NCBI GenBank assembly: GCA_947623745.1 | Contig: CANQHN010000003.1 | Location: 1-64,000 of the forward strand | Length of the DNA stretch: 64,000 nucleotides | Source of the DNA: an uncultured Oscillospiraceae bacterium | GTDB taxonomy: Bacteria; Bacillota; Clostridia; Oscillospirales; Oscillospiraceae | Reading direction: 5' to 3' | Part shown: positions 24,173 through 35,112 of the stretch, piece after piece | Position numbering within the stretch: the first letter of the stretch is position 1 | How the letters are laid out: each line of letters opens with the position of its first letter | Notes under the pieces: model-generated | What the model saw: only the letters and a program-made list of their open reading frames with translations | Database searches by the model: none | What the model was told of the DNA's origin: nothing | Position numbers and translations under genes: made by a program

Positions 24173-25190
24173 GCTGCTGAGCCAGCTGTGCGCCCTGGAC
24201 GGCGTGTCCGGGGACGAGGGGGCGGTGCGGGACTTCATCGCGGAGCGCGCCCGGCCCTTTGCTGATTCGGTCCGCACCGACGCCCTGGGCAACCTGATCG
24301 TGTACAAACGGGGGGCGAAGCCCACCGGGAACAAGCTGCTGCTGGCCGCCCACATGGATGAGGTGGGGATCATCGTCACCCGCGTCACCGACGAGGGCTA
24401 CCTGAAATTCGACTTTGTGGGCGGGGTGGACCGCCGGGTGGCCATCGGAAAGCAGGTGGTGCTGGGGAAGGACAAGGTCCCCGGCGTCATCGGGCTGAAG
24501 GCCATCCACCTGGTCAGCCGGGAGGAGCGGAAGAAGGCCCCCAAGACCGACGCGCTCTATATCGACATCGGAGCCAAGGACCGGGACGCCGCCCTGGAGC
24601 TGGTGCGCCCCGGCACCTACGGGGCCTTCGTGGGCGCGCCGGAGCCCTTCGGCGACGGCTTTTTGAAGGCCAAGGCCATTGACGACCGGGTGGGCTGCGC
24701 CGTGATGCTCAAGCTGCTGGAGGAGGACCTGCCCCTGGACGTGACCTTCGCCTTCACCGCCCAGGAGGAGGTGGGCACCCGGGGGGCCTTCGCCGCCGCA
24801 TTCTCCGTCACCCCGGAGATCGCCCTGGTACTGGAGACCACCGCCGCCGCCGACCTGCCCGGTCTGGAGGACCACCGCCGGGTGTGCGCCCCCGGCCGGG
24901 GGCCCGTCATCTCCTACATGGACGGCGGGACCATCTACGACCGGGCGCTGTTCGAGGCCCTGCGGGGCCTGGCGGAGGACAACGGGATCCCCTGGCAGAC
25001 CAAGGAGTATATCGCCGGGGGCAACGACGCCCGCACCATCCAGCGCACCAAGGCCGGCGTGCGGGCGGCCGCCCTGTCCGCCGCCGTGCGCTACCTCCAC
25101 GCCCCCGCCACCGTGGGCAGCGTGGCCGACTTTGAAAATATGCTTCGGCTGACCCGGCTGTTTCTGGGCTGGGCGGCCGATGCGCTGTGA
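24165..25190 (+). CDS. M42 family metallopeptidase, paralogue 2
   Basis: The 341-residue M42 peptidase shows LAAHMDEVGIIVT, AKAIDDRVGCAVM, TAQEEVGTRGAF and AVRYLHAPATVGS with the final histidine. In the position after ALVLETTAAADLPGLED the usual VDVTH-type aspartate is replaced by a Glu/Thr-rich segment. This resembles the subgroup with Glu as that ligand and may mark a different specificity from its neighbours. The start is GTG at 24165 after GGAGG, overlapping the upstream stop, which suggests translational coupling. Confidence 0.87.
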   Translation: MLELLSQLCALDGVSGDEGAVRDFIAERARPFADSVRTDALGNLIVYKRGAKPTGNKLLLAAHMDEVGIIVTRVTDEGYLKFDFVGGVDRRVAIGKQVVLGKDKVPGVIGLKAIHLVSREERKKAPKTDALYIDIGAKDRDAALELVRPGTYGAFVGAPEPFGDGFLKAKAIDDRVGCAVMLKLLEEDLPLDVTFAFTAQEEVGTRGAFAAAFSVTPEIALVLETTAAADLPGLEDHRRVCAPGRGPVISYMDGGTIYDRALFEALRGLAEDNGIPWQTKEYIAGGNDARTIQRTKAGVRAAALSAAVRYLHAPATVGSVADFENMLRLTRLFLGWAADAL

Positions 25191-25206
25191 ATTGAAGGAG
25201 AAGGAA

Positions 25207-26208
25207 ATGGAACTGTTTGAACTGATCCAGACGCTGTGCATGACCCACGGCCCCTCCGGGGACGAGGGGCCCATCCGGGAGACCATCCGCTCCCTGGCCG
25301 AGCCCTTCGCCGACGAGGTGCGCACCGACGCCATGGGGAACCTTATCGTCCACAAGCGGGGGAACGGCCCCCGGGTGCTCTTTGCCGCCCACATGGACTC
25401 CATCGGCTTTGTGGTCACCCATATTGAGAAGGAGGGGTTCCTCCGGGTGGGCCGCCTGGGCGGCATCCCTGTCAAGGAGGCGGCCTACGCCCCGGTGCTG
25501 TTCAAAAACGGCGTGGCCGGCGCGTTCGTGCCCGAGGAGAAGGCCGAGTTCGGCAAGCTGAAGCTGGACGAGTGCTACGTGGACATCGGCGCGGCGGACG
25601 GGGAGCAGGCCAAAAAGCTGGTGCAGGTGGGGGACACGGCGGTCTACGCCAACATCCCTTACTGCAACAGAGATAAAGTGTTTTCCCCTTACATGGATAA
25701 CCGGGTCTCCTGCGCCGTCCTGCTCTCCGCGCTCTCGGAGATTAAGGACAGCCCCAACGATTTGTGGTTCGTGTTCACCGTCCAGGAGGAGGTGGGCCTG
25801 CGGGGGGCCAAGACCGCGGCCTGGGGCGTGGACCCGGACTACGGCATCGCGGTGGATGTCACCGACGTGGACGACACCCCCGGCTCCGAGAAGTCCGGCA
25901 CGGCCCAGCTGGGCAAGGGGGCGGCCATCAAGGTGATGGACTCCTCCGTGATCTGCCACCCGGCGGTGGTGGAGAAGCTGTCCCAGCTGGCTCAGGCGGC
26001 CGGCATCCCCGCCCAGCGGGACATCCTGCGGGGCGGTGGCACCGACGCCGGCGCCATCCACACCACCCGGATCGGGGTGCGCACCGGGGGGATCTCGGTG
26101 CCCTGCCGGTATATCCACACCCCGGTGGAGACCGCCGACCTGTCCGACGTGCGCGCCTGCATCGACCTGACGGCCGCCTTCGCCAAGGCGGAGCTGGAAA
26201 AGCTGTAA
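25207..26208 (+). CDS. M42 family metallopeptidase, paralogue 3
   Basis: The 333-residue M42 peptidase has FAAHMDSIGFVVTH, SPYMDNRVSCAVL, TVQEEVGLRGAKTA, AVDVTDVDDTPG and RYIHTPVETADL. The first metal motif has HMDS in place of HxDE. ATG at 25207 is chosen for AAGGAG six bases upstream. It is third in the tandem array, and the three proteins may form homo- or hetero-oligomers of the TET type. The next gene, a PLP lyase-like enzyme, starts 30 bases later. Confidence 0.88.
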   Translation: MELFELIQTLCMTHGPSGDEGPIRETIRSLAEPFADEVRTDAMGNLIVHKRGNGPRVLFAAHMDSIGFVVTHIEKEGFLRVGRLGGIPVKEAAYAPVLFKNGVAGAFVPEEKAEFGKLKLDECYVDIGAADGEQAKKLVQVGDTAVYANIPYCNRDKVFSPYMDNRVSCAVLLSALSEIKDSPNDLWFVFTVQEEVGLRGAKTAAWGVDPDYGIAVDVTDVDDTPGSEKSGTAQLGKGAAIKVMDSSVICHPAVVEKLSQLAQAAGIPAQRDILRGGGTDAGAIHTTRIGVRTGGISVPCRYIHTPVETADLSDVRACIDLTAAFAKAELEKL

Positions 26209-26238
26209 TTTTTGATAAAAGAAGGATTGAATAGGAAA

Positions 26239-27486
26239 ATGCCTTTACAGATATCCGACCGGGTCCGCGCCCTGGGGGACCGGGCCCAGCGGGAGCTGGC
26301 GGAGCAGTTTGCCCGCATCGACGCCATTTCCCAGGAAAACACCCGGCGGGTGCTCTCCGCGTTCCAGGACCACCGGGTGGCCGACGGCTACTTCGCCGGC
26401 ACCACCGGCTACGGCTACGACGACCTGGGGCGGGACAAACTGGATGAGATCTACGCCCAGCTCTTCGGCACCGAGGCCGCGCTGGTGCGTATCCAGTTCG
26501 TCAACGGCACCCACGCCATCACCGCTGCCCTATTCGGGGCGCTGAAGGCGGGGGACGTGCTGGTGTCCGCCGTGGGCGCCCCCTACGACACCCTGCTTGG
26601 GGCCATCGGCGTGGTGGACAAGGGCCACGGCTCCCTGAAGGACTACGGCGTGGAGTACCGGCAAGTGGAATTGCTTGACAACAAGCCCGACCTGGAGGGC
26701 ATGGCGCGGGCCGCCGCCGACCCCAGGGTGAAGGCGGTGCTGATCCAGCGCTCCAAGGGCTACTCCACCCGCTCGTCCCTGTCCGTGGCGGAGATCGGCG
26801 AGATGTGCAGGGTCATCCGGGCGGCCAACCCCGGCGCCGCCATTATCGTGGACAACTGCTACGGCGAGTTCGTGGAGACCCTGGAGCCCACCCACGTGGG
26901 GGCCGACCTGGTGGCCGGGTCCCTCATCAAAAATCCCGGCGGCGGCCTTGCCCCCACCGGCGGCTACATCGCCGGGCGCCGGGATTTGGTGGAGGGGGCC
27001 GCCATGCGGCTGACCACCCCAGGCATCGGGGCGGAGTGCGGCTCCACCCTGGGGCAGAACCGACTGCTGTATCAGGGGCTGTTCCTGGCCCCCCACACGG
27101 TGGCCCAGGCGGTCAAGACCGCCGTGTTCGCCGCCAGAGTGATGGAGCTGCTGGGCTATGAGACCGAGCCCAATTCCGGCGCGGTGCGCCACGATATTAT
27201 CCAGATGATCCACATGCGAGAGCCGGAGGCCCTGAAAAAGTTCTGCAAGGGCATCCAGTTCGGCGCCCCGGTGGACTCCTACGTGACCCCGGAGCCCTGG
27301 GACATGCCCGGCTACGACTGCCCGGTGATCATGGCCGCCGGGGCCTTCATCCAGGGGGCGTCCATCGAGCTGTCCGCCGACGCCCCCATGCGGGAGCCCT
27401 ACACCGTCTACCTCCAGGGCGGCCTGACCTTCGAGTCCGGGCGGCTGGGGGTGCTGCTGGCGGTGCAGGAGCTGCTGGGGGAGTGA
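26239..27486 (+). CDS. Methionine gamma-lyase-like PLP enzyme (YnbB family)
   Basis: This 415-residue fold-type I PLP protein belongs to the family called methionine gamma-lyase-like or 'aluminium resistance protein' (YnbB in Bacillus). It contains GYGYDDLGRDKLDEIYAQLFGTEAALVR and FVNGTHAITAALFGAL, VDNCYGEFVETLEP with the PLP aspartate, and LVAGSLIKNPGGGLAPTGGYIAG with the likely Schiff-base lysine. The start is uncertain: ATG at 26239 fits homologue lengths, but TTG codons at 26212 and 26227 are possible. The substrate is not established. It may share an operon with the M42 peptidases. Confidence 0.82.
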   Translation: MPLQISDRVRALGDRAQRELAEQFARIDAISQENTRRVLSAFQDHRVADGYFAGTTGYGYDDLGRDKLDEIYAQLFGTEAALVRIQFVNGTHAITAALFGALKAGDVLVSAVGAPYDTLLGAIGVVDKGHGSLKDYGVEYRQVELLDNKPDLEGMARAAADPRVKAVLIQRSKGYSTRSSLSVAEIGEMCRVIRAANPGAAIIVDNCYGEFVETLEPTHVGADLVAGSLIKNPGGGLAPTGGYIAGRRDLVEGAAMRLTTPGIGAECGSTLGQNRLLYQGLFLAPHTVAQAVKTAVFAARVMELLGYETEPNSGAVRHDIIQMIHMREPEALKKFCKGIQFGAPVDSYVTPEPWDMPGYDCPVIMAAGAFIQGASIELSADAPMREPYTVYLQGGLTFESGRLGVLLAVQELLGE

Positions 27487-27539
27487 GCGCATAGGTCAAG
27501 CGCCCTTTGACATATCCTTATCCCGATGGGGGTGGGGAT

Positions 27540-28244
27540 ATGCTCCGGGACTTTGGCCGAAGGATGCGCTGGCAGCTGGCTTTGAGACGGAGGCGGCCCG
27601 CCGGGCCGCCTGTCCGCCCGGCCCCCTGGGCGGAGTTTGCGCTGACCGCCCTGCTGGGCTGCGCCGCGGCCGCCGGGCTGGTGACGCTGCTGGGGGCCCG
27701 CATCCGCCCCATCGCAGCCCAGGCCGCCCGCACCCAGGCGGAGAACACTGTCACCCGCCTGGTGGAGCAGGCGGTGCTGGCCGACCTGGAGGAGCGCGGG
27801 GTGGATTACAGCGACCTGGTCACCATCCAGCGGGACGAGAATGGCACCATCACCGCGTTGACCACCGACATGGCGCAGCTCAACCGCCTGCGGGGGGAGC
27901 TGCTGGAACGGGTGCTGGATGAGCTGGAGGGAGTTGGGGTGTCGGATATCCACATCCCCCTGGGCAGCCTGCTGGACATCGACTTCCTCTGGGCCGCGGG
28001 CCCCGACCTGAAGCTGCGCAGCATGTCCGTGGGCACCGTGTCCGCCCGGTTCGACAGCCAGTTCACCTCCGCCGGGGTCAACCAGACCCTGCACCGGCTC
28101 TGGCTGGACGTGGAGGTGCCCATGACCCTGATCCTCCCCGGCGACCAGGTGGAGGTCCGGGCGGGGACCCGGCTGTGCGTGGCGGAGACCGTCATCGTGG
28201 GCCAGGTGCCCGACGCCTTTTTGCAGATGGACCCGAAAACGTAA
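27540..28244 (+). CDS. yunB: Sporulation protein YunB
   Basis: The 234-residue YunB-family protein is expressed in the mother cell and needed for efficient sporulation in Bacillus. A very basic N-terminus (RRMRWQLALRRRRP) precedes one membrane helix (about 32-55). The extracytoplasmic domain follows with NTVTRLVEQAVLADL, VSDIHIPLGSLLDIDFLW and FDSQFTSAGVNQTLHRLWLDVEV, all typical of the family. ATG at 27540 is preferred over TTG at 27507 because of the preceding GGGGGTGGGG. I see no convincing sigma-E promoter. Confidence 0.87.
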   Translation: MLRDFGRRMRWQLALRRRRPAGPPVRPAPWAEFALTALLGCAAAAGLVTLLGARIRPIAAQAARTQAENTVTRLVEQAVLADLEERGVDYSDLVTIQRDENGTITALTTDMAQLNRLRGELLERVLDELEGVGVSDIHIPLGSLLDIDFLWAAGPDLKLRSMSVGTVSARFDSQFTSAGVNQTLHRLWLDVEVPMTLILPGDQVEVRAGTRLCVAETVIVGQVPDAFLQMDPKT

Positions 28245-28264
28245 GAAGAGGAGAGGCCCGTACC

Positions 28265-30887
<2,623 letters not shown>

Positions 30888-30930
30888 GGCCGCCCCTCTG
30901 GGGATCAGATACAGAAAACGAGGGATCACA

Positions 30931-31878
30931 ATGAAAAAAGGCTATCTCTATATCGCCGTCGCCACGTTCATGTTCACCACCTTCGAGGTGGCGCTGAAAT
31001 ATATCGCCGGGCAGATCAACTCGGTGCAGCTGACCCTGTGCCGGTTCTCCATCGGGTTTTTGTTCCTGCTGCCCCTGGCTCTGCGCACCCTGAAAAAGCG
31101 GGACAAGCACCTGGACGGGAAAACGCTGGCCTACTTCGCCCTGCTGGGTCTGACGGGCATCGCGGTGTGCATGTCCATCTACCAGCTGTCGGTGAACTAT
31201 CTGGACTCCGCGGTGGTGGCGGTGCTGTTCAGCTGCAACCCGGTGTTCGTCACCTTCCTGGCCTTCTTCCTGCTGGGGGAGCCCATCCTGCCCCGGAACG
31301 TGGCCGCCCTGGTGCTGGAGATCGCCGGGACGCTGGTCATCATCAACCCCCTGCACACGGAGCTGAACATGACCGGCGTGTTCCTGATCCTGGCGGCCAC
31401 CGCCCTGTTCTCCCTCTACGGGGTGATGGGCAAGCGCAAGGTGGCCGAGTATGGCGGCGCGGTGGTGACCTGCTTCAGCTTCCTGTTCGGCAGCGTCATT
31501 ATTTTCTTCTTCATCCTGCTGACCCACATCCCCGCCGTGGCCTCGGCCTTCGCCGCCGCGGGGCTTGCAAACTTCGCCAACATCCCCATCCTGGCGGGCT
31601 ACACCCTGGAGAACCTGCCCTTTGTGCTGTATGTCTCCGCCGGTGTGGCGGGGGTGGGCTTCTGTGCCTACTTCCTGGCCATGGAGTATGAGCCGGCCAG
31701 CGTGGTGTCCCTGGTGTACTTCTTCAAGCCCGCCCTGTCCCCGCTGCTGGCCTGGGCCCTCCACGGGGAGGAGATCGGCGGCAGGATGCTGGCGGGTATC
31801 GTGCTGATCGTGGCCGGCTCCATGTGCGCCATCATCCCCGGCGTCATCGAGGCCAAGCGGCCCAGGGCCGCGTCCTGA
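30931..31878 (+). CDS. EamA/DMT-family transporter
   Basis: The 315-residue membrane protein has ten predicted helices in two EamA repeats (about 5-140 and 150-300) and belongs to the drug/metabolite transporter superfamily. Hallmarks are TLCRFSIGFLFLLPLAL in repeat one, VNYLDSAVVAVLFSCNPVFVTFLAFFLLGE, and EPASVVSLVYFFKPALSPLLAWALHGEE in repeat two. It is probably an exporter of amino acids or small metabolites, but the substrate cannot be told. ATG at 30931 is 43 bases after ligA. Confidence 0.85.
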   Translation: MKKGYLYIAVATFMFTTFEVALKYIAGQINSVQLTLCRFSIGFLFLLPLALRTLKKRDKHLDGKTLAYFALLGLTGIAVCMSIYQLSVNYLDSAVVAVLFSCNPVFVTFLAFFLLGEPILPRNVAALVLEIAGTLVIINPLHTELNMTGVFLILAATALFSLYGVMGKRKVAEYGGAVVTCFSFLFGSVIIFFFILLTHIPAVASAFAAAGLANFANIPILAGYTLENLPFVLYVSAGVAGVGFCAYFLAMEYEPASVVSLVYFFKPALSPLLAWALHGEEIGGRMLAGIVLIVAGSMCAIIPGVIEAKRPRAAS

Positions 31879-31905
31879 GCCGCCCGGCGGAAAGAGAGAG
31901 AAAGT

Positions 31906-32478
31906 ATGCCGGAGCGGTACATAGCCTTTGATGTGGAGACCCCCAACAGCGCCAACAGCCGCATGAGCGCCATCGGCGTGGCGGTGGTGGAGGGCGGCGA
32001 GGTGGTGGGGGAGTATTCCACCCTCGTCAACCCGGAGACCCACTTCGACCCCTTCAACATCCAGCTCACAGGCATCACGCCGGAGCAGGCGGCCCAGGCG
32101 CCCACCTTCCGGGAGCTGTGGCCCATGCTGGAGCCGGTGTTCAGCGGCGGCATCCTGGCGGCCCACAACGCCCCCTTCGACATGGCGGTGCTGTCCAAGT
32201 GCCTGCGCGCCTACGGCATCCGCTGGCGGGCCCTGGCCGACTACGTGTGTACCTGCCAGATCGGGCGGCGCAGCTGCCTGGGGATGCCCAACTACCGCCT
32301 GGACACCCTGTGCCGGCGGTTTGATATCCCGCTGGACCACCACCGGGCGGGCAGCGACAGCATGGCCTGCGCCCAGCTGCTGCTGCGCTACCGGGAGATG
32401 GGGGTCGATCCGCTGCGGTTCCGCCGCAGATACGATTTGCTCCACGCCCGCACCCTGGGCGGGAGCGCCTACTGTTGA
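31906..32478 (+). CDS. DnaQ-like 3'-5' exonuclease
   Basis: The 190-residue DEDDh exonuclease domain protein shows Exo I FDVETPN (usual DxE, with PN in place of the common TG), Exo II AAHNAPFDMAVL and Exo III HHRAGSDSMACAQLL. It resembles stand-alone proofreading subunits of the DNA polymerase III epsilon family. ATG at 31906 follows GAGAGAAAG. The mutT-type gene comes next, so both may belong to a small DNA-maintenance group with ligA. Confidence 0.85.
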   Translation: MPERYIAFDVETPNSANSRMSAIGVAVVEGGEVVGEYSTLVNPETHFDPFNIQLTGITPEQAAQAPTFRELWPMLEPVFSGGILAAHNAPFDMAVLSKCLRAYGIRWRALADYVCTCQIGRRSCLGMPNYRLDTLCRRFDIPLDHHRAGSDSMACAQLLLRYREMGVDPLRFRRRYDLLHARTLGGSAYC

Positions 32479-32496
32479 GAAAGGCAGGGGAGAGCG

Positions 32497-32877
32497 ATGA
32501 CACAGGTGGTTGCCGCCCTGATCTGGAACGGGGACCGGTTCATGATCTGCCAGCGCCCGGCCCACAAGGCCCGGGGGCTGCTGTGGGAGTTCGTGGGCGG
32601 AAAGGTGGAGCCCGGGGAGAGCAAACAGCAGGCCCTGGTCCGGGAGTGCCGGGAGGAGCTGGCCGTCACCGTGGAGGTGGGGGAGGTCTTTATGGAGGTG
32701 GACCACGTCTACCCGGACCTGACGGTCCACCTGACCCTGTTCCACGCCTCCATCGCGGAGGGGACGCCCCAGAAGCTGGAGCACAACGACATCCGCTGGA
32801 TCACCACCGATCAGATCGGGGACTACGCGTTCTGTCCGGCGGACGAGGAGATCCTGGCCCGGCTGAAAATGAGATAA
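32497..32877 (+). CDS. mutT: MutT-like 8-oxo-dGTP diphosphatase
   Basis: The 126-residue Nudix hydrolase has a full Nudix box (GGKVEPGESKQQALVREC followed by REEL). The opening VVAALIWNGDRFMICQRP and the short length match MutT/NTP pyrophosphohydrolases that remove oxidised nucleotides. The ATG at 32497 has GGGGAGAG before it. A terminator follows at 32883. The gene converges on the broken 3' half of cotJC. Confidence 0.87.
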   Translation: MTQVVAALIWNGDRFMICQRPAHKARGLLWEFVGGKVEPGESKQQALVRECREELAVTVEVGEVFMEVDHVYPDLTVHLTLFHASIAEGTPQKLEHNDIRWITTDQIGDYAFCPADEEILARLKMR

Positions 32878-32882
32878 TGGAA

Positions 32883-32915
32883 AAGGCGCTGTCCGTACGG
32901 ACAGCGCCTTTTTTT
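32883..32915 (+). terminator. Terminator after mutT
   Basis: A near-perfect palindrome AAGGCGCTGTCCG...CGGACAGCGCCTT (32883-32910) is followed by T5. It is also usable by the minus-strand cotJC transcript, which ends at 32925. Confidence 0.9.
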
Positions 32916-32924
32916 GCGGTCAGG

Positions 32925-33137
32925 TCACTTTTCGGGCCGGGCGGGCATCTTGTCGAAGGCGGGGTTGGTGAGGTAGACGTTTTTGGCGTCCATCTTCTCC
33001 TTGCACAGCCGCAGGCACTCGCCGAAGCGCTGGAAGTGGACGATCTCCCGCTCCCGCAGGAAGCGGATGACGTTGTTCACGTCCGGGTCGTCGGACAGGC
33101 GCAGGATGTTGTCGTAGGTCAGTCGGGCCTTCTGCTC
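32925..33137 (-). CDS. cotJC: cotJC 3' part: C-terminal 70 residues, no start codon
   Basis: On the minus strand this frame encodes EQKARLTYDNIL, then LSDDPDVNN and FLREREIVHFQRFGECL, ending MPARPEK and TGA. It is the C-terminal third of a CotJC spore-coat protein (manganese-catalase family). It holds two predicted metal ligands of the dinuclear site, the Glu of AAEQKA and the His of REREIVH, 33 residues apart as in manganese catalases. The frame has no start codon or ribosome site upstream: it runs into the recombinase element at 33136. It would be translated only after joining to the 5' part at 38735-39144. I see no internal mutation, so it looks maintained rather than decaying. Confidence 0.9.
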   Translation of the reverse strand, partial: EQKARLTYDNILRLSDDPDVNNVIRFLREREIVHFQRFGECLRLCKEKMDAKNVYLTNPAFDKMPARPEK

Positions 33138-33160
33138 TGCTGCAGTTCTGTAAGGACAAC
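33113..33160. other. Attachment site, recombinase-proximal junction of the cotJC element
   Basis: The 8-bp TCTGCTGC at 33136-33143 is identical to 38735-38742 at the other junction. The crossover dinucleotide is TC at 33136-33137 (GA on the coding strand). Bases 33113-33135 belong to cotJC. Bases 33138-33160 belong to the element and end in TAAGGACAAC, the inverted copy of GTTGTCCTTA at 38712-38721. Confidence 0.85.
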
Positions 33161-33231
33161 ATTTTTCAGGCGCCGCCGGGCGGGAGCGAATCTGTCTTGA
33201 CAGAAGGGGCCGCCTTTGGAAGTTGGAATGC

Positions 33232-34791
33232 TCAGAAGTTCCAGTAGATCTCTACCGGGGGGGACTTTTCGCCCTTCGCCCGCTTTCCCACGGTGACATG
33301 GTCGATCAGGAGCTCGACCATCTCGCGGGTCAGGTGCTCCGGGTGCAGATACCTTTGGACGACCTCGCCGCGGCTTTCGCCGGACGCGATCTGCCGCTCC
33401 AGCTCCGCCAGCCGGGCCTCTTCGGACCGGATCAGGCCGTCCAGGCGGTCCTTGTCTCCGGTCAGGCCCTCTGCCAGCTCCCGGAAGGTGGGCTCGCCGA
33501 TCGCCCCCCGCGCCCGGTCCAGGTAGAGCGCCCGGAGCCCCCTGGCGTACTCCGCGGATTTTTTCCGGTAGGCGGCGAGGTTGGCCATAAGGCGCCTGCG
33601 CCGCTCCTCAAGTCCGCTTTTCAGCTCGATGCCCCGCTCCAGGGCGTCCCGGTCCAGGTATTGGTCGGACAGCCGCGCCAGCTCCTGGAGCACGATTTGC
33701 TCCAGCAGGCTGACGGAGATGAAGGAGCCCACGCAGGCGTCCCTGGCGGCGTGCCGGCTGGAGCACTGTAAGTAGTGGCGCCCGTGGTTCTTGGAGGAGC
33801 GCATGGTGTAGCCGCAGTTGGCGCAGAGCACCTTTCGGGAGAACAGGCCGATCTCTCCCCCGGAAAAGGGCTTTGCCCGCTGGGCGATCCTGGACTGCAC
33901 CCGGTCCCACAGCGCCCGGTCGATGATGGGCTCGTGGGTGCCCTCCACCCGGTACCACTCGCTTTTCGGCCGCGGCCTGTTCTGCTTGGTCTTGTAGGAG
34001 ACGCTCCCGTATCTGCCCTGGACCATGTTTCCGATGTACATTTCGTTGGTCAGCATGTCCGCGATGGCGGAGTACCTCCACAGCGTGCTGTTTTTCCCCC
34101 TGGGCTGCCGGCAGCGCAGGCCGTGCAGGCGCTTGTACTCCGTCGGGTTGGGGACGCCCCGGTCATTGAGCATCCGGGCGATCGCCGTTTTTCCGTACCC
34201 CTGCGAGAACAGGGTGAACACCTCCCGGACAACGGCGGCGGCCTCCCCGTCGATGAGGAGATGACCCTTTTGGTCCGGGTCCTTCTGGTAGCCGTAGAGG
34301 GCGAAGGCCCCGATGTGATACCCGTTTTGGCGGCGGTTGACCAAGACGCTGCGGATGTTGTTGGACATGTCCTCCAGATACCACTCGTTGACCAAGCCGT
34401 TGATCTGGCGGGACTTCTTGTTCCCCGCGTTCTCCGTGTCCGCGTGGTCCGCGACGCTGACGAAGCGGATGTTCCAGAGGGGGAAGAGGCCGTGGATGTA
34501 CTTTTCCACCAACTCCATCTCGCGGGTGAAGCGGGACTGGCTCTTGCACAGGATGATGTCGAACCTGTGCTGCTCCGCGTCGCGGAGCATCTGCCGGAAG
34601 GCGGGGCGGTTTCGGTCGGAACCTGTGTAGTCATCGTCGCTGTAAAGGTTATACACTTCCCAGCCCTCCCGGAGCGCGTACTGTATCAGGAGGGCTTTCT
34701 GATTGGCGATGCTGCTGCTGTCGTCGGTCTCCAGTCTCTTGTTTCGGTCCTCCTCGGACAGGCGGCAGTAGATAGCGGCTTTTTTTCCCAT
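33232..34791 (-). CDS. Large serine recombinase of the cotJC element
   Basis: The protein has 519 residues. The resolvase catalytic domain (about 1-150) has the nucleophile in AAIYCRLSEED (S12) and the conserved DDDYTGSDRNRPAF, CKSQSRFTRE and NNIRSVLVNRR segments. A recombinase domain (about 165-290, GYQKDPDQKGHLLID) follows. Then comes a zinc ribbon (CANCGYTMRSSKNHGRHYLQC, about 330-360) and a coiled coil (about 375-475). This is the standard layout of large serine integrases. It is read towards the cotJC 3' part and lies 72 bases inside that junction. The protein probably cuts at the GA core and both integrates and, with a directionality factor, excises the element. Confidence 0.93.
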   Translation of the reverse strand: MGKKAAIYCRLSEEDRNKRLETDDSSSIANQKALLIQYALREGWEVYNLYSDDDYTGSDRNRPAFRQMLRDAEQHRFDIILCKSQSRFTREMELVEKYIHGLFPLWNIRFVSVADHADTENAGNKKSRQINGLVNEWYLEDMSNNIRSVLVNRRQNGYHIGAFALYGYQKDPDQKGHLLIDGEAAAVVREVFTLFSQGYGKTAIARMLNDRGVPNPTEYKRLHGLRCRQPRGKNSTLWRYSAIADMLTNEMYIGNMVQGRYGSVSYKTKQNRPRPKSEWYRVEGTHEPIIDRALWDRVQSRIAQRAKPFSGGEIGLFSRKVLCANCGYTMRSSKNHGRHYLQCSSRHAARDACVGSFISVSLLEQIVLQELARLSDQYLDRDALERGIELKSGLEERRRRLMANLAAYRKKSAEYARGLRALYLDRARGAIGEPTFRELAEGLTGDKDRLDGLIRSEEARLAELERQIASGESRGEVVQRYLHPEHLTREMVELLIDHVTVGKRAKGEKSPPVEIYWNF

Positions 34792-34807
34792 CTTGAACTC
34801 CGCGCCG

Positions 34808-34951
34808 TCACCAGGCGGTGGCGGCGGCCTCCCTGGACCTCTCCAGCTGGTCGATCAGGTCGATCCATACCCTGGTGAACTGCGCCGGGGAGAGTTCGTT
34901 CGTGCCGCTCCGAAAATGACTGGTGCAGGGGAGAAGGTCCTGCTCACACAT
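34808..34951 (-). CDS. 47-residue protein upstream of the recombinase, candidate directionality factor
   Basis: ATG at 34949-34951 (minus strand), with AAAGGGGG nine bases upstream, opens 47 codons ending in TGA 16 bases before the recombinase start. The sequence has a cysteine pair (CEQDLLPC) and a helical segment ELSPAQFTRVWIDLIDQLERSR. I do not recognise a family. Position and size fit a small DNA-binding accessory such as a recombination directionality factor, but this is inference. Confidence 0.55.
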   Translation of the reverse strand: MCEQDLLPCTSHFRSGTNELSPAQFTRVWIDLIDQLERSREAAATAW

Positions 34952-34974
34952 TGGGATATACCCCCTTTCCCGCC

Positions 34975-34982
34975 AGTATATG
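34975..34982 (-). promoter_or_regulatory. Possible -10 element of the recombinase operon
   Basis: Minus-strand CATATACT lies about 24 bases before the 47-residue peptide gene. It contains TATACT, a fair sigma-A -10, but the -35 region is poor (TTCTAG at an 18-base spacing). It also resembles the CATAnnnT -10 of mother-cell sigma factors E and K. Which polymerase uses it cannot be decided from sequence. Confidence 0.35.
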
Positions 34983-35027
34983 CGCTGCCCGGGCCGGCCT
35001 AGAAGGGCGGGGAGCTGGAAATGGAGG

Positions 35028-35056
35028 TTGCTTTTCTGCCCGGCAGGCGGTAAAAT
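35028..35056 (+). promoter_or_regulatory. Promoter of the element's plus-strand genes
   Basis: TTGCTT (35028-35033) and TAAAAT (35051-35056) are 17 bases apart, 57 bases before the lipoprotein ATG. The form is vegetative, so these genes should be expressed during growth. Confidence 0.7.
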
Positions 35057-35112
35057 CAGGGTACGGATGCGGTGTTGACTACCCGAGCATCTGGAAAGGG
35101 AGGAACCAGAAT

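Noticed and set aside
32920-33162. An 80-codon minus-strand frame with an ATG spanning the cotJC 3' part.
   Set aside because: It is in a different frame from the cotJC homology and has low-complexity Arg/Pro composition; the real coding frame here is the start-less CotJC segment.
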